A stretch of 64,000 nucleotides of DNA. Origin: Bacteroidota bacterium (GTDB lineage: Bacteria > Bacteroidota > Bacteroidia > UBA7662 > JAIXUI01). Each line of letters begins with the position of its first letter. The first letter of the stretch is position 1. The notes below the pieces were generated by a model. That model made no database searches. It was not told the origin of the DNA and was given only the letters and a program-made list of their open reading frames with translations. Of this stretch, positions 28,790 through 36,940 are shown in pieces. The translations under genes were made by a program, and so were the position numbers. The DNA lies in NCBI GenBank assembly GCA_027484125.1, contig JAIXUI010000009.1, positions 39,738 through 103,737 on the forward strand. The letters are read 5' to 3'.

Positions 28790-29778
28790 CAATTTCTGTT
28801 ATAAAGGTACATCGAGAAAAGGCCTTTGCGTGTGTTGATTACGGCGATACCTCTTGAGAATAAATCGTAACCAATAATGCCTGATATGGGTAAATCAAAA
28901 GCTTGACCGAGGTCGGCAATCATGGCCGGTATGTATTTCATCTCAACTCCCGCCAATTTTATTTCTTTGAGCGTTCCAGTAATCACCTCTCTTCTTCTTC
29001 CATCGGAGCCTATGAGTTTAGACCTTCCTCTTGGAACAAAAGCTTCCATGCATTTACTAGGCAACCGGCTATCGAGTATGGTCATTTCTGCGCCTGTATC
29101 TAGCAAAAAAGGGACTTTTCGTCCACCAATTTCTGTTTCTATTACCATGTGCTGTTTCGAATAGCGGAGAGGTATTTCGAAATCGGGACTGTTTGTAACA
29201 GAGGGTGCCTGAAGTGGATTTCCATCTCGATCAAGCTTGGTGAGGTACATCACCTCATTGGCCAAATCAATTTCTACTTGAAGCCTTGAAAAAATACTGG
29301 CACCAATTAGGCCTAGAATTTTCACCTCTCTGCTGTTCTCCAGGTGGCCAAGTGGCGCTACGTCTGCTCTTAAATTTTCGTAGTATAAGTCAGACAAGGA
29401 GAATCTTTTGACGTTGGTTCTCATCACTGGACCTTCTAACATGCCATTTACACCACTCGCAGAAGCTAAGTCGTCGGCTGGCCAAGAATTCCTAAAGTAA
29501 GTTTGGTTGAGGACCAAAGTTGAGGCACCGGTATCAAAAATTAAACTTCCCTCTATGGAATCAATTTTAGCATCAATTAGAATAAGATTTCCTGCTCTCT
29601 TAAGTGGAATGGATAGTTTAGAGAATTCACCAAGTGGGGTGGGGTCTATTAGTTTAGATTTGACATCCAATGACTTGGTTGCTGAAATTGCCGGAGACGC
29701 TCCACTTTTTGAAGGAACTTCATTCGGCGGAGTCGTGAGCAGGCTCGCAATCGCAAGTAAAGAATACAAACTTGTCAT
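28789..29778 (-). CDS. Retropepsin/pepsin-like aspartyl protease family protein with two DTGA motifs
   Basis: GSLIFDTGASTLVLNQTYF and KVPFLLDTGAEMTILDSRLP in one chain. Confidence 0.8.
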   Translation of the reverse strand: MTSLYSLLAIASLLTTPPNEVPSKSGASPAISATKSLDVKSKLIDPTPLGEFSKLSIPLKRAGNLILIDAKIDSIEGSLIFDTGASTLVLNQTYFRNSWPADDLASASGVNGMLEGPVMRTNVKRFSLSDLYYENLRADVAPLGHLENSREVKILGLIGASIFSRLQVEIDLANEVMYLTKLDRDGNPLQAPSVTNSPDFEIPLRYSKQHMVIETEIGGRKVPFLLDTGAEMTILDSRLPSKCMEAFVPRGRSKLIGSDGRRREVITGTLKEIKLAGVEMKYIPAMIADLGQAFDLPISGIIGYDLFSRGIAVINTRKGLFSMYLYNRN

Positions 29779-30794
29779 TGGGTGAGTTTATAAATCAACT
29801 CCTGACTTAGCTCTTCTTCGGTGGTATAAGCTGTACCAATGCCGTTGATTTTTAGGTTGAATTCCAACAAAGTTCTGATGGCTCGTTTTAACCTCGGTAC
29901 GTTGAAATGGCGTGCAGCTTGCTGATAATCTTTGAGGAAATAGGGATTAACTCCCATGGATGAGCCAATTTCCTGGTCGCTTAAGCCTTTTAATGAATGA
30001 TAAATCAACAACTTATTGAAATATCCATAAAGCAATCCGATAAGCCCATGAACGGAATAATCGTTGCCTTTGGGGTACTCATTGAAATAGCGTATGATTT
30101 GGTAAGCTTTCAACAAATCTTTCCGGCCAATGGCATTCTGCAATTCGAAGAGGTTAAAGTCTTTGTTGATGCCGATGAAGGTTTCAATCTGTTGCCTCGT
30201 GATGTCGCTACCGGGCTTTAAATTAATGGCCAGCTTGCTGAGTTCATTCACCACTCTTTCGAGGTTATTGCCTAAGCATTCTTTTAGGAAAAAGCAGGTT
30301 TCGTCATTAATCTTGAATCCTTGGTCTTTTACGTATTGACCTATCCAAGCGGGCATTTTATCATCCCTGATTTTTTCTGATTGAAAGATTACTCCATTGG
30401 TGGCAAATGACTTATAAAGCTTTTTTCTTTTGTCTAAGGATTTGTTTTTTAGGGCCATCACGAAGATTGTTGACCCTGAAGGAGCATCAGTGTAAGTGGT
30501 TAACTCATCAATTTTGGTGTGGTGAATCCCCTGTGCTTCACGTAGAATCACCACTTGAAATTCCGACATCATGGGATATCGCCGTGCAGATGCGATTACC
30601 TCTTCTACGGTAACGTCTTTACCATAAAGAACGGTCTGATTGAAACTGCGCTCGGATTCGGTAAGGACGGATTTCTCCAGTAAATCAGTGAGTTGATCAA
30701 TAAAATAAGGCTCTTCGCCCTGCAACAGGTACAACGGAGAAAACCGTCTCCTTTGAATATCAGCTTTGATATCAGCAAGGCTTTTTGCGGCCAT
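29775..30794 (-). CDS. holA: DNA polymerase III subunit delta
   Basis: SPLYLLQGEEPYFIDQLTDLLEKSVL, SLDKRKKLYKSF, LERVVNELSKLAINL; stop overlaps next start as ATGA. Confidence 0.88.
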   Translation of the reverse strand: MAAKSLADIKADIQRRRFSPLYLLQGEEPYFIDQLTDLLEKSVLTESERSFNQTVLYGKDVTVEEVIASARRYPMMSEFQVVILREAQGIHHTKIDELTTYTDAPSGSTIFVMALKNKSLDKRKKLYKSFATNGVIFQSEKIRDDKMPAWIGQYVKDQGFKINDETCFFLKECLGNNLERVVNELSKLAINLKPGSDITRQQIETFIGINKDFNLFELQNAIGRKDLLKAYQIIRYFNEYPKGNDYSVHGLIGLLYGYFNKLLIYHSLKGLSDQEIGSSMGVNPYFLKDYQQAARHFNVPRLKRAIRTLLEFNLKINGIGTAYTTEEELSQELIYKLTQ

Positions 30795-30795
30795 G

Positions 30796-31566
30796 TTAGA
30801 ATCTTAAGTGTTTTACAGTAAGCCCATTGTTGATTAACAATCGTAAAGATTCCACGCCAATTTTCAAGTGCATCTGCACATAACTTTCGGTCACTAAAGA
30901 ATCAGATTCAGAGGTTTTTACCCCTTCTGGAATCATGGGTTGGTCAGAAACCAATAGCAGCGCACCGGTCGGGATTTGGTTGGCAAATCCTGTGATGAAG
31001 ATGGTAGCGGTTTCCATGTCGATGCCCATGGCTCGCATGTCCCTCAATCTTTTTTTAAACGCTTTATCATGTTCCCAAACCCTTCGGTTGGTGGTGTAAA
31101 CCGTTCCGGTCCAATAGTCGCGGTTGTTATCACGGATGGTGGTAGAAATGGCTTTCTGCAGGGCAAAAGAGGGAAGTGCTGGTACTTCCGGTGGAAAATA
31201 ATCCGAAGAAGTTCCTTCACCTCTAATCGCTGCTATGGGAAGAATTAGGTCTCCAAGTGCATTTTTTTTCTTCAGACCTCCGCATTTACCCAAAAACAAT
31301 ACTGCTTGAGGTGAGATAGCAGAAAGTAAGTCCATCATGGTTGCGGCTAATGGGCTTCCCATTCCAAAGTTTATCAAGGTAATTCCACCCGCAGAAACAC
31401 TTTGCATGGGTTTACCCTGTCCGATGATAGGCGCGCCGTACCATTCGGAGAAAAGGTCTAAGTATTTGCTGAAGTTGGTCAGCAGGATGTATGGAGTAAA
31501 ATCTTCCAGCTCCCGGCCTGTGTAGCGGGGAAGCCAGTTTCCGACAATTTCGTCTTTGGTCTTCAT
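30796..31566 (-). CDS. amn: AMP nucleosidase (short form)
   Basis: MKTKDEIVGNWLPRYTGRELEDFTPYILLTNFSKYLDLF, INFGMGSPLAATMMDLLSAI, VLFLGKCGGL, GIDMETATIF. Confidence 0.88.
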   Translation of the reverse strand: MKTKDEIVGNWLPRYTGRELEDFTPYILLTNFSKYLDLFSEWYGAPIIGQGKPMQSVSAGGITLINFGMGSPLAATMMDLLSAISPQAVLFLGKCGGLKKKNALGDLILPIAAIRGEGTSSDYFPPEVPALPSFALQKAISTTIRDNNRDYWTGTVYTTNRRVWEHDKAFKKRLRDMRAMGIDMETATIFITGFANQIPTGALLLVSDQPMIPEGVKTSESDSLVTESYVQMHLKIGVESLRLLINNGLTVKHLRF

Positions 31567-31595
31567 GAGACTGTCAAATATAGCATCTTTGAGGC

Positions 31596-32033
31596 ATGCT
31601 TGGATTAATCGAGGAATATGCCTCCCGACTTAAAACAAGAAAGTCAGGAAGTTTTTCAGAAGTCTGGGATCCTTATCGGAAAAAATGGGTGGCTTTAGGT
31701 CCGGAAGAATTCGTCCGTCAGGTGATGCTGGCCCTTTGGGAAGGGGAGGGAAGGTTTAAACAACTCACCCCAATAGTAGAAAAAGGGCTTTTATTGGAAG
31801 GCAAGCTGCTTAGGTTCGATGCAGTTTTGATGAAAGGGACAGAGGTATATGTGATTTTGGAATTTAAATCGCCTTCTGAAGCGCTGAGCGAAGCCCATAT
31901 GCTTCAGCTTTCGCGATATAATATGGTGTTAAATGCGCCTTACCTGATTTTATCTAATGGCATAGAGAGCCGTTACTTTCAACGGCTCTCCGCAGGCTAT
32001 CAGCAGCTTTCCGGCTGGGAAGATATTATTTGA
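31596..32033 (+). CDS. HsdR_N-like PD-(D/E)XK domain protein (stand-alone)
   Basis: EEFVRQVMLALW...LRFDAVLMKGTEVYVILEFKSP, D-x(n)-ExK signature; no hsdM/hsdS nearby. Confidence 0.75.
   Translation: MLGLIEEYASRLKTRKSGSFSEVWDPYRKKWVALGPEEFVRQVMLALWEGEGRFKQLTPIVEKGLLLEGKLLRFDAVLMKGTEVYVILEFKSPSEALSEAHMLQLSRYNMVLNAPYLILSNGIESRYFQRLSAGYQQLSGWEDII
31965..31990. repeat. Intragenic hairpin, perfect 10-bp stem
   Basis: GAGAGCCGTT-actttc-AACGGCTCTC. Confidence 0.9.
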
Positions 32034-32039
32034 GATTGT

Positions 32040-34724
32040 CTATTTGATTTTCAACCAAACAAGCCCACTTGCTGGTGGACACTTAATGGTCACTTTTTTG
32101 CCACCAACCAAGTTTTGGTTAGCTCCTCTGACGCCTTTTTCATGGTTGAATTCCCTGCCGTTTCCAATAAGTTTCCAAGTTCCTGCTGGTAATTCAATAG
32201 CATCAAATATTTGCTCTTGGTCGGAAGTATTGATTAAGGTAAGCACCTGTTTATTGACCACATAACCGAGCATTTGCTCATTTTTCGGTAGGATAAATCG
32301 ATAATAGTCAGTTGGAACAGCTAACTCCTGACGGAAGATTTTGCCGATGCTGCTAGTCCTGAATTTGTTGAGTGCTCTCCAATAGGCATGCATGCCTTTG
32401 TAATCGCAGAAGATGTCTTTTTCACCTGTAGTGGTACCTACTTGATTCCAAACAAACTGATTAGGCTTCCGCACGTTGTAGGTATCTCTTTTTCCATGGA
32501 AATAAAGTTTTCCGGTGCCATTTTCCTTGATAATTTCCATAAGTGGTGAGCTTCCCTTGCTTCTCATTATTTCAGAACCTCCATGGGTGACTATGGGGCC
32601 TAAGGAAGTGTAAAGCAATAAAGCTGCGATTTTATATCGACTCTCATCTACTCCAAATCTTCCATCCCAGTCTTTGGTGGCAAATTGATCAGCTAGCGCC
32701 CAATTATCATGTATGTCGAGGTAGTTGATGCCAGATAAAGGCGATTTTTCTTCAGGAAAGGTGCAAGTAAGGCCTTTCATCACCTTCTCTCTTTGGCTAC
32801 CATCGCCACCCGCGTAACCCCTGTCTTTTGCTTTATCCTGTGGATTAGAAACAGGCCCTTTGAAGGCATTTCGAGCGTCATCTTGGAAGAAAGTAATGGG
32901 CGAATCTTCTTTGTACCAATCCCAATCCGGATTGGCTTCGTAATCTGGGTCGTTTGAGCCAATCCACGGTTCTCCATAAATGATGACATCCGGTCCGAGT
33001 GCTTCTCTGAGTTTCCGTAAGGTTTGTTGGTCGGTTTGTCCTGCCAGGTCGATTCGAAATCCATCTACTCCGAATTCTTCAATAAAATGTTTGCACTGAT
33101 CAATGATCCACCTTTGAACCATTGGTCTGTTTTCACTTTTGGTTTCATTGCCATATTCTCCGATGTGTTCAAGGTTTTTCGTCCTGTAATAGTATTGTTT
33201 ATCAAAGGCATTGAAAGCGAAATAGTAGGAGCGGCCGTCCATGTTTTCAGCGGTATGGTTAAAAACGAAATCAACAATTACTGCAATTCCTTTATCATGA
33301 AAGGCTTGTACAAGGTCACGGAATTGATCCCTTTGCGCACCGTGCTCTGTCCCTTTTTTTCTAAACCTGGTTTCTACTGCAAAAGCATGTGAAGTGCGAT
33401 ATCCCCAATCGTAGTTTTCCATGTTTACACCCTGTGAAATCATGTATGGGTCGTCTTTGAAGTGCTTCTGCCAATCTTCGTCCGGGAAATGAAGAAATTC
33501 TTGAACAGGCATCAGGTGAACGGTGTTGATTCCCAACTCTGTTAGGTAGTCGAAACCGATTTTTTGACCTTTTTTGTTTTTCAAACCGGGCATAATCATG
33601 GCTGGAATAGTTCCCTGGAGAGAAGGGTCAATCGGGAGCTGGTCTGTGAAATCTTGCACATGAACCTCGTAGGCAATCACATCTTGCATAGGAGGGCGCC
33701 CGTTTTTCAATGGAGTAGCAGCTTTCGTCTTTCTCCAAACCCTCGACTTTCCGAAAGTGTCATCGATGACTCTTGCATAAGGGTCGCTCACGTGCTGACC
33801 AGTAGTTTCGAAGAAATGATTACCAGGATCGTTAAATCCATGTACGGTAAAATCGTACCAAGTGCCATGTAAATCGCCTGGAAGGGTGATTTCCCAAACA
33901 CCTTGAGGGTCGATGGTGAGTTCGTGAACGGATGTTTCTTTTGAGGAGGTTCTATCTGCATAGAGGTACAACTTTACGCCGGTTGCTCTTGGAGAAAACA
34001 CCCGAAAGGTAGTTTGCTTGCCGTCTGCAGAAACATTGGCTCCTAATTCTTTTTCAGAATACAAGGTTTTAAACCATCCATCAAAGCTGCACAACGTTTT
34101 AATTTTCAATGGGGTAAACTCCAGATAGTAAATCCTTCGTTTATCGATAGATTGGCTTGGTTTTAACAATGCCTCACCTGCGTTGTAGGGAAGAACTTCA
34201 GCAACTGGAATGAGCTCCCCTTGACTGTTGGTGAGTTTCCAATGGTCAGGGTTCCAGCTTAGTTGTTTGCCAAGGCCTTCTGTTTTAATCCAAATGGCAT
34301 CATTGGCAACCAACTCCGGACGAACTCGCGGAGGCTTGATGCCTTTCATGAAAATCAGATTCCCACCTTCCGTGTCTAAACTCCCTGACGGAGGATCCAG
34401 CCATTTACCTTCGTTGATTCTGTATTTGAATCCCGAAGAAACCTGAATAACCTTAAACTCCGGGTTGGCTACTTTCAGTATCCATTGAGACTTTCCAAAC
34501 TTTTTTAGTTCCCATGGTCCAGCCTGGATTTGACTGTCCCAGTTTCGAAAACTTCCGGTGACCCAAACTCTAATGGGTTTAACTTGGTAGAAGTCTTCGT
34601 CGAAGACAAAAGTTGTGCTATCGTTCTGATGTAGGTAACCGCGTTTAACTACCTCTTCACCAAATGGTTGTCCGCTCACAGTGAGACTTACTAATGATAA
34701 AATAATGCCGATGAACTTTTTCAC
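32040..34724 (-). CDS. Type I pullulanase (GH13) with N-terminal CBM48-like module
   Basis: GTG start; VIAYEVHVQDFTDQL, VNTVHLMPVQEF-like region, YDWGYRTSHAFAVETRFR, VDGFRIDLAGQTD, IIYGEPW, YLDIHDNWALADQ. Confidence 0.9.
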   Translation of the reverse strand: MKKFIGIILSLVSLTVSGQPFGEEVVKRGYLHQNDSTTFVFDEDFYQVKPIRVWVTGSFRNWDSQIQAGPWELKKFGKSQWILKVANPEFKVIQVSSGFKYRINEGKWLDPPSGSLDTEGGNLIFMKGIKPPRVRPELVANDAIWIKTEGLGKQLSWNPDHWKLTNSQGELIPVAEVLPYNAGEALLKPSQSIDKRRIYYLEFTPLKIKTLCSFDGWFKTLYSEKELGANVSADGKQTTFRVFSPRATGVKLYLYADRTSSKETSVHELTIDPQGVWEITLPGDLHGTWYDFTVHGFNDPGNHFFETTGQHVSDPYARVIDDTFGKSRVWRKTKAATPLKNGRPPMQDVIAYEVHVQDFTDQLPIDPSLQGTIPAMIMPGLKNKKGQKIGFDYLTELGINTVHLMPVQEFLHFPDEDWQKHFKDDPYMISQGVNMENYDWGYRTSHAFAVETRFRKKGTEHGAQRDQFRDLVQAFHDKGIAVIVDFVFNHTAENMDGRSYYFAFNAFDKQYYYRTKNLEHIGEYGNETKSENRPMVQRWIIDQCKHFIEEFGVDGFRIDLAGQTDQQTLRKLREALGPDVIIYGEPWIGSNDPDYEANPDWDWYKEDSPITFFQDDARNAFKGPVSNPQDKAKDRGYAGGDGSQREKVMKGLTCTFPEEKSPLSGINYLDIHDNWALADQFATKDWDGRFGVDESRYKIAALLLYTSLGPIVTHGGSEIMRSKGSSPLMEIIKENGTGKLYFHGKRDTYNVRKPNQFVWNQVGTTTGEKDIFCDYKGMHAYWRALNKFRTSSIGKIFRQELAVPTDYYRFILPKNEQMLGYVVNKQVLTLINTSDQEQIFDAIELPAGTWKLIGNGREFNHEKGVRGANQNLVGGKKVTIKCPPASGLVWLKIK

Positions 34725-34777
34725 TTAAAAAAACCGTTTTCCTTTACAGCAAATTAATTCCTTTCTCAAGTTTTTTC

Positions 34778-35995
34778 ATGAGTTCTAAAAAAGAAAACTG
34801 GCTTCTTCTTACCCTCGCCCTTTTACAATTTACCAACATCGTTGACTTCATGATCATCATGCCCTTAGGGAAGATGCTCATGCGTACACTACAGATTAAT
34901 ACCCAAGAATTCGGACTTATTGTTTCGAGTTACACTTTTTCGGCAGGCATTTCTGGATTTTTAGCCATGTTTTATATAGACTGGTTCGATAGGAAGGCAG
35001 TGCTAAGAAACATTTACACCGGATTTTTAATCGGTACCCTATTATGTGGACTTGCCAACAACTATGAAATGTTGCTTGCTGCTCGCATACTTACAGGGGC
35101 ATTTGGTGGCGTGCTGGGCGCATTAAGTTTGTCGATTGTAAGCGATGTAATTCCTTTAGAGCGGAGGGCATCCGCAATGGGTAAGGTGATGGCAGCTTTT
35201 TCAGCAGCATCGGTGCTTGGCGTTCCGATGGGTATTTTTCTGGCCAATTACTGGGACTGGCACTTTCCATTTTTCTTTCTTGCCGCTTTAGGGCTTCCGG
35301 TTTGGATTTTAATTGTGAAAAATATCCCCAATCTTACTGGTCACTTAACCGAACGAAAAAATAAACCCCTTCAAACACTGCGAGGAATATTTGAGGTAAG
35401 GAATCATTGGAAAGCGCTTTTCTTTGGATTTATCCTCATGTTAGGACATTTTTCTATTATTCCATTTATCAGTCCTTACATGGTTTCCAATGTGGGATTT
35501 TCTGAAAAACAGCTCACTTGGATTTACTTCGTTGGTGGACTGCTCACTTTGTTCACCTCGCCTTTAGTAGGCAAATTAGCGGATAAGTATGGCCGTTTTC
35601 AGATGTATGCGGTGTTTGCGGCGATATGTTGTTTGCCTATTTTCTTGATTACTAATCTTGGCCCAACGCCCATTTGGCAAGCATTAATCGTGAGTGGACT
35701 CTTTTTTATTGCAACCGGAGGGAGAATGGTGCCCATGCAGGCCATGGTTTCAGCTGCGGTAAATCCGAAAATTAGGGGAAGTTTTATGACCTTGAACGCT
35801 TCTGTACAGCAGTTAACAGCAGGCTTAGCCTCACTTATCGCCAGTCAGGTGATATCAGAAAAAGTAGTAGATGGGCATGTTTATCTTGTTCATTATGATT
35901 GGGTTGGCTATGGAGCTATAATCTTTAGCTTATTGGGAATTGGAGTAGCAAGTCAATTGAAAACAGTTCCTCAAACTATCGTGCAAGTAGAATAA
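34778..35995 (+). CDS. MFS transporter (AraJ/drug-efflux-like)
   Basis: LLLTLALLQFTNIVDFMIIMPLGKMLMRTLQI, RRASAMGKVMAAFSAASVLGVPMGIFL, DKYGRFQMY; about 12 TM. Confidence 0.88.
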   Translation: MSSKKENWLLLTLALLQFTNIVDFMIIMPLGKMLMRTLQINTQEFGLIVSSYTFSAGISGFLAMFYIDWFDRKAVLRNIYTGFLIGTLLCGLANNYEMLLAARILTGAFGGVLGALSLSIVSDVIPLERRASAMGKVMAAFSAASVLGVPMGIFLANYWDWHFPFFFLAALGLPVWILIVKNIPNLTGHLTERKNKPLQTLRGIFEVRNHWKALFFGFILMLGHFSIIPFISPYMVSNVGFSEKQLTWIYFVGGLLTLFTSPLVGKLADKYGRFQMYAVFAAICCLPIFLITNLGPTPIWQALIVSGLFFIATGGRMVPMQAMVSAAVNPKIRGSFMTLNASVQQLTAGLASLIASQVISEKVVDGHVYLVHYDWVGYGAIIFSLLGIGVASQLKTVPQTIVQVE

Positions 35996-36023
35996 AAAAG
36001 GCCCGCATTCGCGAGCCTTTCAG
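35996..36023. terminator. Imperfect hairpin terminator between convergent genes
   Basis: aaaaaggcccgcattcgcgagcctttc; GGC(c)CGC attc GCG(a)GCC. Confidence 0.6.
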
Positions 36024-36815
36024 TTAGTCGTTGGTAGTATTTCCTCGACTTATTTTTTTTACTAAGCTCCGGCCATTGGCTGAAACTACAAGGAACACCG
36101 TTCCCTTGATTCTCCTTCCTAAATCAATTGCATTGTTGAACAATCCGATGTAGCGAGTGTGAGATTGTGAATAAATTTCTTTTCCTTCTTGACTTAACAC
36201 TTTCACTACGAGGTTTACAGGTTCGAAAACTTCAAACGTAAGTTTCAGTTTGTTTTTCGAACTTGAGCCACTTACCATTAAGTCTTCTAGGTATTCTTCA
36301 GCATTCCCGGGTTTAACTCCAAGCTTATTCAGTTCTTCTTTGTCTGCATCAGTAACTTGAATGCTAAAGTTTCGGTTTCCATTCATCGCCCAACCGTGAT
36401 GGAATACCTTCATTTCAGGAAGGTCGAATTGAAATTCTTCTAAACTTCTTAAAGCTTTTGTAACCTCATCAGCGCTTTGATCTGGACCTAAAAACATGAT
36501 TTTTTTCTTTTTCTTAAGGCTTCCACCTTCTTCGTCACAATCTTGATTAAGGAATAATTCAATCATTTGATCACCTTGAACAACTTGCTCTGGTTGTTTT
36601 TTCTTCTTGGTGTAAAGCTTAACTGCTGCTTGAGCTTCATCTAGGTTATTGAAACTGGTATCAAGCACACTACTTAAACCATTTTCCTCATGAATAATAT
36701 TCATCTGGATTTTAGTTTCATTTCGAGGACTTACTCTTGAGTCAGAAGATTGCCCGAAAGCCAGCACCGGTGCAAACATGCACCCGACCGCCATCAATTT
36801 TAGACATGTACGCAT
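36024..36815 (-). CDS. Hypothetical secreted protein with C-terminal beta-sandwich-like tail
   Basis: Signal peptide MRTCLKLMAVGCMFAPVLAFGQ; C-term LVVKVLSQEGKEIYSQSHTRYIGLFNNAIDLGRRIKGTVFLVVSANGRSLVKKI resembles type A sorting domains loosely. Confidence 0.6.
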   Translation of the reverse strand: MRTCLKLMAVGCMFAPVLAFGQSSDSRVSPRNETKIQMNIIHEENGLSSVLDTSFNNLDEAQAAVKLYTKKKKQPEQVVQGDQMIELFLNQDCDEEGGSLKKKKKIMFLGPDQSADEVTKALRSLEEFQFDLPEMKVFHHGWAMNGNRNFSIQVTDADKEELNKLGVKPGNAEEYLEDLMVSGSSSKNKLKLTFEVFEPVNLVVKVLSQEGKEIYSQSHTRYIGLFNNAIDLGRRIKGTVFLVVSANGRSLVKKISRGNTTND

Positions 36816-36834
36816 TGTTTTGATTTTGTAAAGC

Positions 36835-36842
36835 CAAAACTA
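36835..36842 (-). promoter_or_regulatory. Putative -7 element TAGTTTTG for the secreted-protein gene
   Basis: Exact TAnnTTTG on minus strand, 19 nt before start codon at 36815. Confidence 0.45.
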
Positions 36843-36864
36843 CCGTAGCATTGAAAATCAGAGA

Positions 36865-36901
36865 GTTAACGGTCGGTTAAAGGGCGTTAACGAAAGGTTA
36901 A
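36865..36901. promoter_or_regulatory. Four GTTAA direct repeats, candidate response-regulator operator
   Basis: GTTAA at 36865, 36876, 36886, 36897; spacing 11, 10, 11 bp. Confidence 0.6.
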
Positions 36902-36928
36902 TCGGTTTTCTAACATTTCATTTATGAA

Positions 36929-36936
36929 TAATTTTG
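36929..36936 (+). promoter_or_regulatory. Putative -7 element TAATTTTG for the histidine kinase gene
   Basis: Exact TAnnTTTG, 4 nt before ATG 36941; TTTT at 36906-36909 is 19 nt upstream. Confidence 0.5.
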
Positions 36937-36940
36937 AAGC

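Noticed and set aside
31596-32033. Type I restriction or defence island
   Set aside because: Only an isolated HsdR_N-like domain; no hsdM, hsdS, toxin, CRISPR or mobile genes nearby.
36024-36815. Firm T9SS type A sorting-domain call
   Set aside because: The tail is similar in pattern but lacks a clear PNP motif; left as a loose resemblance.
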